Assembly: GCF_000953715.1 (NCBI RefSeq)
Contig: NZ_LN824141.1
Coordinates: 1,676,501 to 1,740,500 of the forward strand
Direction: 5' to 3'
DNA length: 64,000 nucleotides
From: Defluviitoga tunisiensis
GTDB taxonomy: Bacteria > Thermotogota > Thermotogae > Petrotogales > Petrotogaceae
Position numbers and translations under genes: made by a program. The notes beneath the pieces are model-generated. The model was not told the origin of the DNA and did not search any database. It saw nothing but the letters and a program-made list of their open reading frames with translations. The number at the start of each line of letters is the position of its first letter. The first letter of the stretch is position 1. Positions 36,160 to 44,810 of this stretch are shown here, one piece after another.

Positions 36160-36229
36160 TCTTTTAACCTCCAATCTTACAATTTTATTCACATATTAGA
36201 TTCAAAATTGAAAAATTTATTTTTGAACT

Positions 36230-36904
36230 TCAATAATCACCTTCAAAAAAAAGTTTTATAGGTAATTTTTCGAACCTTGTTATAAAATTTTCTGAAATTA
36301 TTTTTGAGATTGCAGTAAATAAAACAGGAACTCCAGTGTCTTTTGAAACACTTTCTAGAATTCTCTCTCCCTCTTCAATTATTGAATTAGTAGTTTCTTC
36401 CTTAAGATGTGTATTACATATCAAAAAATCGATTTTCGTCCGTGTTTTTTTCTCAATTTGAAACATACACTTTTTAATATTATTTTTATCCTGCGTATAT
36501 GGTCTCCTTGTGTTAACAACAAAATAAACAACTTTTTTTGAATTGTCTAAAAAATTTTTTAATGATCCAAGAACGGTAGCTCCTTTTTCATCTCCACCTA
36601 CATCTAAAACAGTTTTATAATTCGGATTGACTAGATAACCTCCTACCTCTGCAGGTACTATGGGAAGGTCGACATAAATATATTTTTCTGGCGGAGTAAT
36701 AACAAAAAGATTCATACTTTTTAGCTCTTCTATTTTATCTCTAACCCTAAAGTATGGAGTTACAACATCTAAATCTACTATAGCAACATTTGGATTTTTC
36801 TCCTTCAATTTAATTGCAATATTAATAGCTATTTCAGTCTTTCCAGAACCTCCCATACCTATGAAAATGTGGGATTGATAATCATAAAGAATTTGATCCA
36901 GCAT
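36230..36904 (-). CDS. P-loop ATPase of unknown function in the VOR/Ptb/Buk operon
   Basis: 224 residues. Walker A IFIGMGGSGKTEIAINIA near residue 13 (deviant, SIMIBI-like), VAIVDLDVVTPYFRVRDKIEE near 40 resembles the switch I/PY region of ParA/MinD/CooC-like ATPases, and TVLDVGGDEKGATVLGSL near 98 is the Walker B/DxGG motif. VVNTRRPYTQD near 129 follows. Not a recognised enzyme of butyrate metabolism. Such NTPases often act in metal or cofactor loading, so a role in maturing the iron-sulfur VOR is possible, but that is inference. Confidence 0.65.
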   Translation of the reverse strand: MLDQILYDYQSHIFIGMGGSGKTEIAINIAIKLKEKNPNVAIVDLDVVTPYFRVRDKIEELKSMNLFVITPPEKYIYVDLPIVPAEVGGYLVNPNYKTVLDVGGDEKGATVLGSLKNFLDNSKKVVYFVVNTRRPYTQDKNNIKKCMFQIEKKTRTKIDFLICNTHLKEETTNSIIEEGERILESVSKDTGVPVLFTAISKIISENFITRFEKLPIKLFFEGDY

Positions 36905-36939
36905 TTTCTTTTATCTCCTTAAACCATTATTAAAGGCTA

Positions 36940-38004
36940 TTAATAATCTACAGCCTCTTCTTGCCCTCTTAATACCCTTAAAGCAGCATTTGCCAAAGCT
37001 TCTTCCTCTTCTTCCCCTGGAAACACATAAATTGGAGCAATAAAAGCTACTTTTTCTTTTATCCAAGGAATCAAAAATTCATTCTCATTTGCTAAACCAC
37101 CTGTCAACCCTATTGCATCTACTTCAAAATTCAAAACAGCTGACATTTTTCCTATCCATTTTATAATTTGGTGAGCCATAGCTGAATATATTTTTTTGGC
37201 ATATTCATCTCCATTTTTAATTTTTTCCACAACTTCTTTGGCATTATTAGTTCCTAGATAAGAAACAAGACCGCCTCTTCCTTTTATTAATTTTCTGATA
37301 TCTGATTCCGGATATACATAATAACAAAGATCTATGAAACCGGTTAACGGTAAAGTTCCAGAACGTTCAGGAGTAAAAGGTCCTTCCCCTTCTAAAGCGT
37401 TATTTACATCTACTACCCTGCCTTTTTTGTGAGCGCCAATAGAAATTCCACCTCCAAGATGAACAATAACCAAATTTAACATTTTGTAATCTTTTCCAAT
37501 CTTTTGACTGATTTTTCTTGCAATAGCTTTTTGATTTAATGCATGAAAAATGGACTTTCTTTTAAAATCTGGATGCCCGGAAATTCTTGCAATATCTTCC
37601 AATTCATCTACAACTACAGGATCAGCAATTAATGCTTGAACACCAATTTTTTCTGCAATACGATACGCTATTAATGCTCCCAAATTAGATTCATGCTCTC
37701 CATATTTTGCTGTTCTTAATTCATCTAACATTTTTTCGTTTATTTTAAATATTCCGCTTGGAACAGGTCTTAATAATCCACCTCTTCCAACAACCGCAGA
37801 AATACTGTTTAAATTAATATTTTCTTTTTCAAGAAATTCTAAAATAGTATCTTTTCTCATTTCGTACTGATCAACAACATTTCTAAATCTTTTAAGATCA
37901 GAAATATCATGAGGAATTACTTCTTTCAATACCTCTTTCTCATCTTCATAAACTGCAATCTTTGTTGAAGTAGAACCAGGATTTATAACTAGTATTTTAA
38001 ACAT
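36940..38004 (-). CDS. buk: Butyrate (branched-chain fatty acid) kinase
   Basis: Makes ATP from acyl-phosphate. About 354 residues from the ATG at 38004, preceded by AAAGGTGA; the GTG three codons up abuts that site. All ASKHA-family motifs are intact: ILVINPGSTSTKIAVYE at the start, VVGRGGLLRPV near 85, HALNQKAIARKI near 160, HLGGGISIGAHKKG near 185, ERSGTLPLTGF near 219, and AIGLTGGLANE near 300. Follows ptb by 15 bases. Confidence 0.95.
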   Translation of the reverse strand: MFKILVINPGSTSTKIAVYEDEKEVLKEVIPHDISDLKRFRNVVDQYEMRKDTILEFLEKENINLNSISAVVGRGGLLRPVPSGIFKINEKMLDELRTAKYGEHESNLGALIAYRIAEKIGVQALIADPVVVDELEDIARISGHPDFKRKSIFHALNQKAIARKISQKIGKDYKMLNLVIVHLGGGISIGAHKKGRVVDVNNALEGEGPFTPERSGTLPLTGFIDLCYYVYPESDIRKLIKGRGGLVSYLGTNNAKEVVEKIKNGDEYAKKIYSAMAHQIIKWIGKMSAVLNFEVDAIGLTGGLANENEFLIPWIKEKVAFIAPIYVFPGEEEEEALANAALRVLRGQEEAVDY

Positions 38005-38019
38005 AATATTCACTCACCT

Positions 38020-38919
38020 TTAGGACAATAAAATTGATAATGCTATTGAATTTAACTTTGTTTCACTCGAATCAGCCCTAGAAGTAAGTATTACAGGCTT
38101 TTTACCCCCAACAACAGAACAAGCCAATTTTGCCCCAGAAAAATATACCAAAGCTTTATATAAAATATTACCTGCCTCTATATCTGGCACAATTAATATG
38201 TCAGCATCGCCTGCAACACTACTTACTAATCCTTTATGTTCAGCTGCCTTTTTAGAAATTGCATTATCAAGCGCAAAAGGACCATCTATTGAACAACCTT
38301 TTATTTGACCTCTTCTGTTCATTTGAGTTAATACTGCTGCTTCCATTGTTACTGGCATTTTAGGATTAACCTGCTCTAATGCACCCAATATAGCAACTTT
38401 AGGTTCCTTATTTTCCAATATGTGTGCAACAGCTACAGCATTATTTATTGTATCTATCTTTTGCTCAAGTGTTGGGGAAATTACCATTCCTGCGTCTGAC
38501 AGAATTATAAGTTTAGGATAATTTTGAATTTCAAAAATACAAACTAAATTCATTGTTTTTCCACTCTTTAATCCATATTCTTCTTTTAAATAGGTTGATA
38601 AAATCTCAGCTGTTGTTATTCTACCTTTCATTGGAAGATTTGCTTCACCTCTTGCTACACTTTCAATAGCCCCAACAACTGATTCATAATCGTTTTTAGT
38701 GTTTCTGATTTCTACTTTACTCAGATCTAATTGATTTTCCTGAGTTATTTGTAGGATTTTATCCTTATTTCCAAACAAAATAAAATCACATAACTCTAAC
38801 TCTATAGCTTGATGAACAGCTTTTAATACTTCAGAATCCTCTGCTGCTGCTACCGAAACAACTTTTTTATCCTTATACTTTCTTATCATTTCAAAAATTT
38901 GATCGATTTTTTTTATCAC
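38020..38919 (-). CDS. ptb: Phosphate butyryltransferase
   Basis: Converts acyl-CoA plus phosphate to acyl-phosphate. About 299 residues. Start is GTG at 38919, overlapping the upstream stop as GTGA and preceded by AAAGGAGA at good distance; the TTG at 38940 lies before that site. MKGRITTAEILSTYL near residue 95, ILSDAGMVISPTLEQKI near 139, MPVTMEAAVL near 186, DGPFALDNAISKKAAEHKG near 212 and LTSRADSSETKLNSI near the C-terminus are typical of the PTA/PTB family. Confidence 0.95.
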   Translation of the reverse strand: MIKKIDQIFEMIRKYKDKKVVSVAAAEDSEVLKAVHQAIELELCDFILFGNKDKILQITQENQLDLSKVEIRNTKNDYESVVGAIESVARGEANLPMKGRITTAEILSTYLKEEYGLKSGKTMNLVCIFEIQNYPKLIILSDAGMVISPTLEQKIDTINNAVAVAHILENKEPKVAILGALEQVNPKMPVTMEAAVLTQMNRRGQIKGCSIDGPFALDNAISKKAAEHKGLVSSVAGDADILIVPDIEAGNILYKALVYFSGAKLACSVVGGKKPVILTSRADSSETKLNSIALSILLS

Positions 38920-40004
38920 GTTACTTTCTCTCCTTTCCAAACCAAAAATTCTTCTAACTGGTACAGCACTCTTAATGCACCATAAGCTAATCCCTCTAGT
39001 TCATAAGATCCTGGATAAAGCATAACTATACCAAGTTTTGCTATTTTATTTTTAACTAATCTAACAAAACATTCATTATTTATAATTTCACCTGTTAGCA
39101 GTACTGCATCTATATCTCCTCCTAACACAGCTGCCATCGCCCCAATCTCTTTAGCTATTTGATATGCCATTGCCTCTACAATCAATTTAGCGTTTTTATC
39201 TGTTATTCCTTTTTCAACAGCCTCATCCAGTTCTGATGTACCCAAATAAGCAAGTAAGCCACCATTTTCTATAAATCTTTTTTTTATTTCATTTTCGCTA
39301 TACTCATTCATATGTTTAAAAATCCAAGTTGTTAAATCAACTAGAGGTAAATCTCCTGTTGTATGAAGGCCGAAAGGTCCTTCGTCAAAAGGATATGTAA
39401 CATCTATCATTAAACCTTTTCTATGTGCACCTATTGATATATGTTTATCTAAATGTGCAATCACAAAATTACAATCCCAATAATCTTTTTTTAACTTGTT
39501 TGATGCATATCGTGCTACTGTTTTCATATTGAGAGCATTGTATCTGCTAATTCTTTCTAATTGAGGTACACCCGCAATTCTGGCCTCTGGAACAAACTCG
39601 TCAACAGAGAGAGGATCCGTCATAAAAACTGGGGGTTTTTTATTACTAGTTTCTGAAAGATCAAAAGCTATAAGAGCGCCTAGATTTGCAGGATGTTCTA
39701 TTGGCGATTTTGTTCTTAAATAATCGACTATAGTTTCATTTACAATATAAGTACCGCTGGGCATTGGTGATAATACACCACCTCTTGCAGCTATAGCATC
39801 TAATTCGTTAATTGAAATGCATAATTGATTTAATGAATGTATAACCTGTTTTTTGCGATAATTAAATTGGTCTATAATACTCTCATATGTTAATAAAATT
39901 GTTTTATCGTGCGTAATGATTTTTTCAAGAAGCTTGTTTTCGCCTTCAAATAGTGCTATTTTAGTAACATTCCAATCTGGATAAATAACTAATATTTTTT
40001 TCAT
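38916..40004 (-). CDS. Butyrate kinase paralogue with degenerate active-site motifs
   Basis: 362 residues, same length and overall order of segments as the intact buk two genes downstream, so clearly a paralogue. Key sites differ: NPGSTSTK is YPDWNVTK, GRGG is ARGG, HLGGGIS is HLDKHIS, ERSGTLPLT is HTTGDLPLV and LTGGLANE is LTGEIINNE. These cover the phosphate-binding loop, the catalytic Arg region and the adenosine loop of the acetate/butyrate kinase fold. It may be inactive, with a regulatory or structural role, or use another substrate. First gene of the operon; AGGAGG precedes the ATG; repeat copy D lies upstream. Confidence 0.8.
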   Translation of the reverse strand: MKKILVIYPDWNVTKIALFEGENKLLEKIITHDKTILLTYESIIDQFNYRKKQVIHSLNQLCISINELDAIAARGGVLSPMPSGTYIVNETIVDYLRTKSPIEHPANLGALIAFDLSETSNKKPPVFMTDPLSVDEFVPEARIAGVPQLERISRYNALNMKTVARYASNKLKKDYWDCNFVIAHLDKHISIGAHRKGLMIDVTYPFDEGPFGLHTTGDLPLVDLTTWIFKHMNEYSENEIKKRFIENGGLLAYLGTSELDEAVEKGITDKNAKLIVEAMAYQIAKEIGAMAAVLGGDIDAVLLTGEIINNECFVRLVKNKIAKLGIVMLYPGSYELEGLAYGALRVLYQLEEFLVWKGEKVT

Positions 40005-40030
40005 ATATGCACCTCCTAAACATATTACAC

Positions 40031-40128
40031 CTTTGGTACTTGTACCGATGCTGGGGAGAGAGCTTCGCCATGGACCTGTTATAAATTCAAATGCTTACTT
40101 TTAGAAAATATTCATTTCTAAGTCCTTA
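40031..40128 (+). repeat. Interspersed intergenic repeat, copy D (short form)
   Basis: Perfect palindrome GGTACTTGTACC (40035-40046), GGGGAGAGAGCTTCGCC block, ctgttataaattcaaatgctt and right end TTTTAGAAAATATTCATTTCTAAGTCCTTA. The left module is missing. It lies about 30 bases upstream of the operon starting with the degenerate butyrate kinase. Confidence 0.8.
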
Positions 40129-40493
40129 ATATTACACAAATCTACACCTTATAAATTTTAAATACATACTCATAGGTCATTTTCACAAAGTAAAAAAATT
40201 AATAAAAGTTTGTGAATTTTAATTCTTTTGTAATTTTTTCTTATCATTTTAATTATAATTAAATATATCTAAATTGTCAAAGTCATTTATTAGCAATTTG
40301 AGGAGATTATGGGCAATTACACACGTTTAAAATCAGTATGAAATAAATTTCATGAAATTTATTTCATACATTTTTTAACTGCTTGATTTAACTTCTTTCT
40401 AATAATATTTCGGATTATTCAAAATATCTATCAAACTTTTTAAAATTTTTTGTATCATTTCACAAAGTGACTTTGTTATATTTTAAACATAAT
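40129..40493. other. Gene-free stretch with inverted repeats
   Basis: About 365 bases with no gene. It contains TTCACAAA (40182-40189) / TTTGTGAA (40209-40216), the GGGCAATTACACAC motif at 40311-40324 shared with 7264-7277, and CAAAGTGACTTTG at 40462-40474. The 34-base palindrome is listed separately. Confidence 0.5.
40336..40369. repeat. Perfect 34-base palindrome
   Basis: GTATGAAATAAATTTCA followed by its exact reverse complement TGAAATTTATTTCATAC, with no spacer, then cattttttaac on the right. It lies in the gap between two leftward transcription units, over 300 bases upstream of the degenerate butyrate kinase gene and 120 bases beyond the amylase terminator. It could act as a rightward terminator for an unseen transcript or as a protein-binding site. 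Confidence 0.85.
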
Positions 40494-40529
40494 ATAAAAA
40501 GAGCTTGAAAAATTATTCTTCAAGCTCTT
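40494..40529 (-). terminator. Intrinsic terminator of the amylase/ABC operon
   Basis: Perfect stem AAGAGCTTGAA (40499-40509) / TTCAAGCTCTT (40519-40529); reading leftward it is followed by TTTTTATATT. Confidence 0.92.
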
Positions 40530-40579
40530 AGATTAATAATATACAGATTTCACTAAAAAATTATATTAGATATTACTAG

Positions 40580-41791
40580 TTATATTTTTTGAATTGATGA
40601 AGTGTAATTTTTAAAATCAATCTTTACAATAAACGAATTTTTATCATCTTCTATCAAATATGCTAATTGTTTATCATCGCACTCTAAAAATTCGAAATTT
40701 TCTATATCCCCTAAACTTTGTCTAAAATCACATAATTCTTTTACATAATTATAAATAGACATATTCCAACTCTCTTTATTCCAATTAAACGTTCTTCTAC
40801 AGTCGGGGTCTCTTCCTCCAAACATTCCAATTTCATCACCATAATAGATAACTGGAATTCCAGGAAAAGTAAATTGAAGTGTAAATGCAATTTTGATTTT
40901 TTTATCGTTTCTAAGAACGCCCCTGATTCGACTGGTATCATGACTTCCTAACATATTCCAGCATTTATTTAATCTGAGATTTTCCTTATATTTTAGCTGT
41001 TTTACAAATGTTTTAGTATCTATTATACCTTTAAGTAAGGTGATCACATTATCCCGAAAAATATAATCCATTGCTCCATCAAACGGGTATTTTTTGAGTA
41101 ATTCATAAGGTACATCCCAATATTCTCCCACTACAATTATATCTTGGTTTATTCTTTTAGCTTCATTAATTAATTCCGAACAAAAACCAGGTTCAATACA
41201 CCATGGCATGTCAAATCTCCAACCATCAATTCCTTTAGAAGTCCAAAAATTTACTACCTGTTTTAAATAATTTAATAGATCTTTACTATCATGATTTAAT
41301 TTTGGTAAATAGTAAATTCCCGCATCTTCGTAATTTGGATGAGGGAATCTTTTTATTGGAAAACCATAGATGTTATACCAATTCCAATATTGTGACTTTT
41401 CACCATTAATTTCACAGTCTTTAAAAGCCCAAAAATGGTCCCCTGTATGATTAAAAACTCCATCTAGAAATAATTTAATTTCATTATCGTGTAAAGATTT
41501 TAATAGATCCTCAAAATCATACATATTACCAAAGTTTGGGTCAATTTTCATATAATCTTGAGTATCATACTTATGGGGAGATGGAGCTAAAAAAATGGGT
41601 GTCAAATAGATGCAATTGACGCCTAATTTTTTCAAATACGGAATTCTATTTTTAATTCCATTCAAGTTACCCCCAAAATGGTCTCTTCTTGTGGGTTTTT
41701 CACCCCAATTTTTATATTGTTTGAGATTATTGTTGACTTTATTAAATCGATCAGGAAAAATTTGATAAATTATCATATTATCGTTGTTCAA
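40580..41791 (-). CDS. Alpha-amylase family glycoside hydrolase (GH13), cytoplasmic
   Basis: 403 residues, no signal peptide. TTG start preceded by AAAGGAG at 7 bases. GH13 regions: IYQIFPDRF at the N-terminus, LFLDGVFNHTG (region I), GWRFDMPW (region II, nucleophile Asp), IVVGEYWD (region III, acid Glu), LGSHDTSR (region IV, transition-state Asp). IYYGDEIGMFGGRDPDCRRTFNW is as in cyclomaltodextrinase/neopullulanase-like enzymes, but the N-terminal domain of those is absent. It probably cuts imported oligosaccharides. Last gene of the lacI-ABC transporter operon. Confidence 0.9.
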   Translation of the reverse strand: MNNDNMIIYQIFPDRFNKVNNNLKQYKNWGEKPTRRDHFGGNLNGIKNRIPYLKKLGVNCIYLTPIFLAPSPHKYDTQDYMKIDPNFGNMYDFEDLLKSLHDNEIKLFLDGVFNHTGDHFWAFKDCEINGEKSQYWNWYNIYGFPIKRFPHPNYEDAGIYYLPKLNHDSKDLLNYLKQVVNFWTSKGIDGWRFDMPWCIEPGFCSELINEAKRINQDIIVVGEYWDVPYELLKKYPFDGAMDYIFRDNVITLLKGIIDTKTFVKQLKYKENLRLNKCWNMLGSHDTSRIRGVLRNDKKIKIAFTLQFTFPGIPVIYYGDEIGMFGGRDPDCRRTFNWNKESWNMSIYNYVKELCDFRQSLGDIENFEFLECDDKQLAYLIEDDKNSFIVKIDFKNYTSSIQKI

Positions 41792-41797
41792 CTCTCT

Positions 41798-42628
41798 TCA
41801 CTCCTTTAAACCCGAAGTTGATATTCCCTCTATGAAATATTTTTGAGCTATAATAAAAACAATAAATGAAGGTAAAATAGCAAAAATAGTGGCAGCAGAT
41901 AATAATTCCCATCTAACACCATATCGCCCTTGAAAGTACGACAAACCTACTTGTATAGTCCTCATTTTTTGAGAATCTGTTATTATTAACGGCCATAGAA
42001 AATCATTCCAAGCAAACAAAAACGAAAATAAGATGTTTGTTACCAATACAGGTTTTGATAGTGGTAAAACTATTTGAAAAAATAATCTAAACAAGCCACA
42101 GCCTTCCAATCTGGCTGATTCTTCTATACTACTTGGTATCGACAGGAAAAATTGACGAAAAAGAAATATAGCAAAAACACTTGCTGCTCGTGGAACAATC
42201 AAAGCTGCGTAGGTATCGTACCATCCTAGATTTTTTATTGTCAGAAAATTAGGAATCATTTTAACAGAATCAGGTATCATCATTGTGATTAAAAAAATTA
42301 AAAATAAGGCATCTTTAAACTTAAATTTGATCTTTGCAAATGCATAACCAGCCATCGCTGAAAAGAGAGTCTGACAAATAACTATACCTAAAGACATAAT
42401 TGTACTATTGATAATGTATCTTGCAAAAGGAACAGAATTCCACGCTTCAATATAATTCTTATAATAAAAATGCGTAGGAATTAACAATGGAGCGGAAAAA
42501 ATCTTTCCTGGAGGCTTTAAAGAGGTGGTAACGAGCCATAAAAAAGGCATTATAGAGATGAAGGCACCAATTACAAGAAAAATATATATGAATACGTTTT
42601 TTACAGAAAAAGATTTCTTATTCAACAT
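41798..42628 (-). CDS. Carbohydrate ABC transporter permease (MalG-type)
   Basis: About 276 residues from ATG at 42628, preceded by GGAGGGG. Six membrane segments. N-terminal PFLWLVTTSLKPPGKIF near residue 30 is typical of this group, and the EAA loop IEESARLEGCGLFRLFFQIVLPLSKP near 160-185 contacts the ATPase. No ATPase gene is in the operon, so a shared MsmX/MalK-like ATPase elsewhere is expected. Overlaps the MalF-type gene by 11 bases. Confidence 0.92.
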   Translation of the reverse strand: MLNKKSFSVKNVFIYIFLVIGAFISIMPFLWLVTTSLKPPGKIFSAPLLIPTHFYYKNYIEAWNSVPFARYIINSTIMSLGIVICQTLFSAMAGYAFAKIKFKFKDALFLIFLITMMIPDSVKMIPNFLTIKNLGWYDTYAALIVPRAASVFAIFLFRQFFLSIPSSIEESARLEGCGLFRLFFQIVLPLSKPVLVTNILFSFLFAWNDFLWPLIITDSQKMRTIQVGLSYFQGRYGVRWELLSAATIFAILPSFIVFIIAQKYFIEGISTSGLKE

Positions 42629-43529
42629 TCTTAACCCCTCCACCTGTATATTTCCATTGAACTATCGATAATAAGAAAAGAATAACAAAAATTATTAACG
42701 CAACCACAGAAGCATATCCTAAATTGAAATATTTAAAGGCATGCCTATATAGCAAAAATCCCAATACATCAGTCGCTCCTATTGGACCTCCATTAGTCAT
42801 AGTATATATCAAATCAAAAACTTGAAATGCTTCAATAAAACCTGTGATTATTAAAAACAAAGACGAAGGCAAAAGAAGAGGTAATTTTATATATCTGAAG
42901 GCATTCCAACTATTTGCTCCATCAACTTCTGCGGCTTCTAAATAACTTTTTGGAATATCTTGTAAAGCTGCCAAATATATTACCATGCAAAAACCTATCC
43001 TCTTCCAAATTCCAACGATAGAAACAGAAAAAAGAGCCCATGAAGTACTATTTAGCCATTGAGGTCCATTAATATTAAAGAAGCCTAATATATTATTTAT
43101 CACTCCATTATAGGGATCAAATAAATACTTCCAAGTAATCCCTGATGCAACACTGGGTGTCACAACTGGAATAAAGTAAAGTAATCTAAATAAAGACTTT
43201 CCTTTAAGGTCCTTATTCAATGCTAATGCAACTAATAAACCAATAAACATTGAAATAAATGTAACTAATAAAGAGTATATTAAAGTTACTATTATCGAGT
43301 TTCTCAATTCTGGATCCTTAAAAGCCATAATGTAATTGTTAAATCCTACAAATACTTTACTTTGACTAAACCCATTCCAATCAAAAAAACTCAAAAAAAA
43401 CGAATAAAACGCAGGAAACAAATTAAAAACAAAAATAATTATAATTGAAGGTAATAAAAAAATTAGCAAAGAGATTCGGTTTCCCTTGAAAAAGTGGTGG
43501 GCTTGTGACCCACCAATTTTTTTTGACAT
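42618..43529 (-). CDS. Carbohydrate ABC transporter permease (MalF-type)
   Basis: 303 residues with six membrane segments. EAA motif SYLEAAEVDGANSWNAFRYIKLPLL near residue 190-215; GITWKYLFDPYNGVIN near 128 and NGGPIGATDVLGFLLYRHAF near 245 are typical of sugar permeases. Partner of the MalG-type permease; starts 4 bases after the binding-protein gene. Confidence 0.92.
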   Translation of the reverse strand: MSKKIGGSQAHHFFKGNRISLLIFLLPSIIIIFVFNLFPAFYSFFLSFFDWNGFSQSKVFVGFNNYIMAFKDPELRNSIIVTLIYSLLVTFISMFIGLLVALALNKDLKGKSLFRLLYFIPVVTPSVASGITWKYLFDPYNGVINNILGFFNINGPQWLNSTSWALFSVSIVGIWKRIGFCMVIYLAALQDIPKSYLEAAEVDGANSWNAFRYIKLPLLLPSSLFLIITGFIEAFQVFDLIYTMTNGGPIGATDVLGFLLYRHAFKYFNLGYASVVALIIFVILFLLSIVQWKYTGGGVKNVE

Positions 43530-43533
43530 CCAA

Positions 43534-44769
43534 TCACTTCTTTCCCAACAATAAATCTACTTGTGAAGCAGCTTCATTGAGCATTTTTTCCGGAGTTCCT
43601 TTTTTGTATACTGCACTTATAATAGCTTTTGAAACTATATCAGAAACTTGAGAATATTCTTTGATAGGAGGTCTAGCATGTGCATATTGCTGTACTTCTA
43701 TAAATGGTAATAACAATCTATTTGTATTTTTTATATAAGCATTATAACCTTCATTTGTTGCCACAGATTTTTTTACTGGAATAAAACCAGTAGCTTTATC
43801 CCAATCTATCTGAACTTCTGTACTAGTAAACCATTTTATAAATTCCCAGCAAGCATCTTCTTTTTCTTTAGTAGTTTTAAAAACAAATATCTGTTCTCCA
43901 CCCATGTTAGTAGCTGGGACTCCATTTTCAGGATAAGGAAAGACAGCACTACCTAATTCAAAATCTACCTGAGCAGGGAAAAATTGTGTCATCCAAGAAC
44001 CATCCATAACCATAGCGGCTTCTCCACGACCAAATAGTCCCCAAGGAGCTATTGGAGATATTTTATAAGTATTAGTTAAATCAACCCAAAATTGTAGTGC
44101 TTGAACTCCAGCTTCTGAGTTGAAAGAAGATTTTCGATAATTAGAATCAGAATCCAAAAATTCTCCCCCAGCTTGCCAAAGAAAAATTTGCCACTGCCAA
44201 GTTGTCCCCTCTCCTCCGTCTAAATATAACTCGTAACCAAAATTCCCTGTTTTTTCTTTAATTATTTTCCCATACTCAATGAGTTCATCCCAGGTTTTTG
44301 GAGGCTGTTCTGGATCTAGACCTGCTTTTTTAAATAGCTCTTTATTCCAAAACAAACCTAGATTACTAGAACTTACTGGTAAACTAAATAACTTATCTTC
44401 AATTTTTCCATAAACTAGTGTGTTTTCATAAAAATCATTTAAATCATAGTTTTCTTTTTTTACATATGGCATTAAATCAATTACTTTTCCAGTATCAAGT
44501 ATTAAAGGCATCCCAATTATGTCGGAAATTGCAAGTTCTGGTGTTTGTCCCGATAGTACTGAAAGTTGAATCTTTGTTAGCAAATCCGATCCTGGTATAA
44601 AAACTGGTTGTACTTCAATGTTAGGATGAGAAGTATTAAATTCTTGTATCAAAGATTCTAGTTTTTTCCCGTTTTCTCCATCCCAATAGTGCCAAAAAAC
44701 TAACTCTGTTTTAGCGAACATAAACACACTTAAAACTACTATAACTAGACATAAAAAAACTTTTTTCAT
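43534..44769 (-). CDS. Sugar ABC transporter substrate-binding protein
   Basis: 411 residues. N-terminal signal peptide (KK, hydrophobic VFLCLVIVVLSVFMFA), no lipobox cysteine. Mature part starts TELVFWHYWDGENGKKLESLI, typical of family 1 binding proteins; GEAAMVMDGSWMTQFFP near residue 250 and WEFIKWFTS near 315 are further family features. The ligand is unknown; a GH13 enzyme in the operon suggests an alpha-glucan or related oligosaccharide. Confidence 0.93.
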   Translation of the reverse strand: MKKVFLCLVIVVLSVFMFAKTELVFWHYWDGENGKKLESLIQEFNTSHPNIEVQPVFIPGSDLLTKIQLSVLSGQTPELAISDIIGMPLILDTGKVIDLMPYVKKENYDLNDFYENTLVYGKIEDKLFSLPVSSSNLGLFWNKELFKKAGLDPEQPPKTWDELIEYGKIIKEKTGNFGYELYLDGGEGTTWQWQIFLWQAGGEFLDSDSNYRKSSFNSEAGVQALQFWVDLTNTYKISPIAPWGLFGRGEAAMVMDGSWMTQFFPAQVDFELGSAVFPYPENGVPATNMGGEQIFVFKTTKEKEDACWEFIKWFTSTEVQIDWDKATGFIPVKKSVATNEGYNAYIKNTNRLLLPFIEVQQYAHARPPIKEYSQVSDIVSKAIISAVYKKGTPEKMLNEAASQVDLLLGKK

Positions 44770-44810
44770 CTACTTTTTCCTCCTTTTAATTTTTATGTAT
44801 CTTGCTTCCC

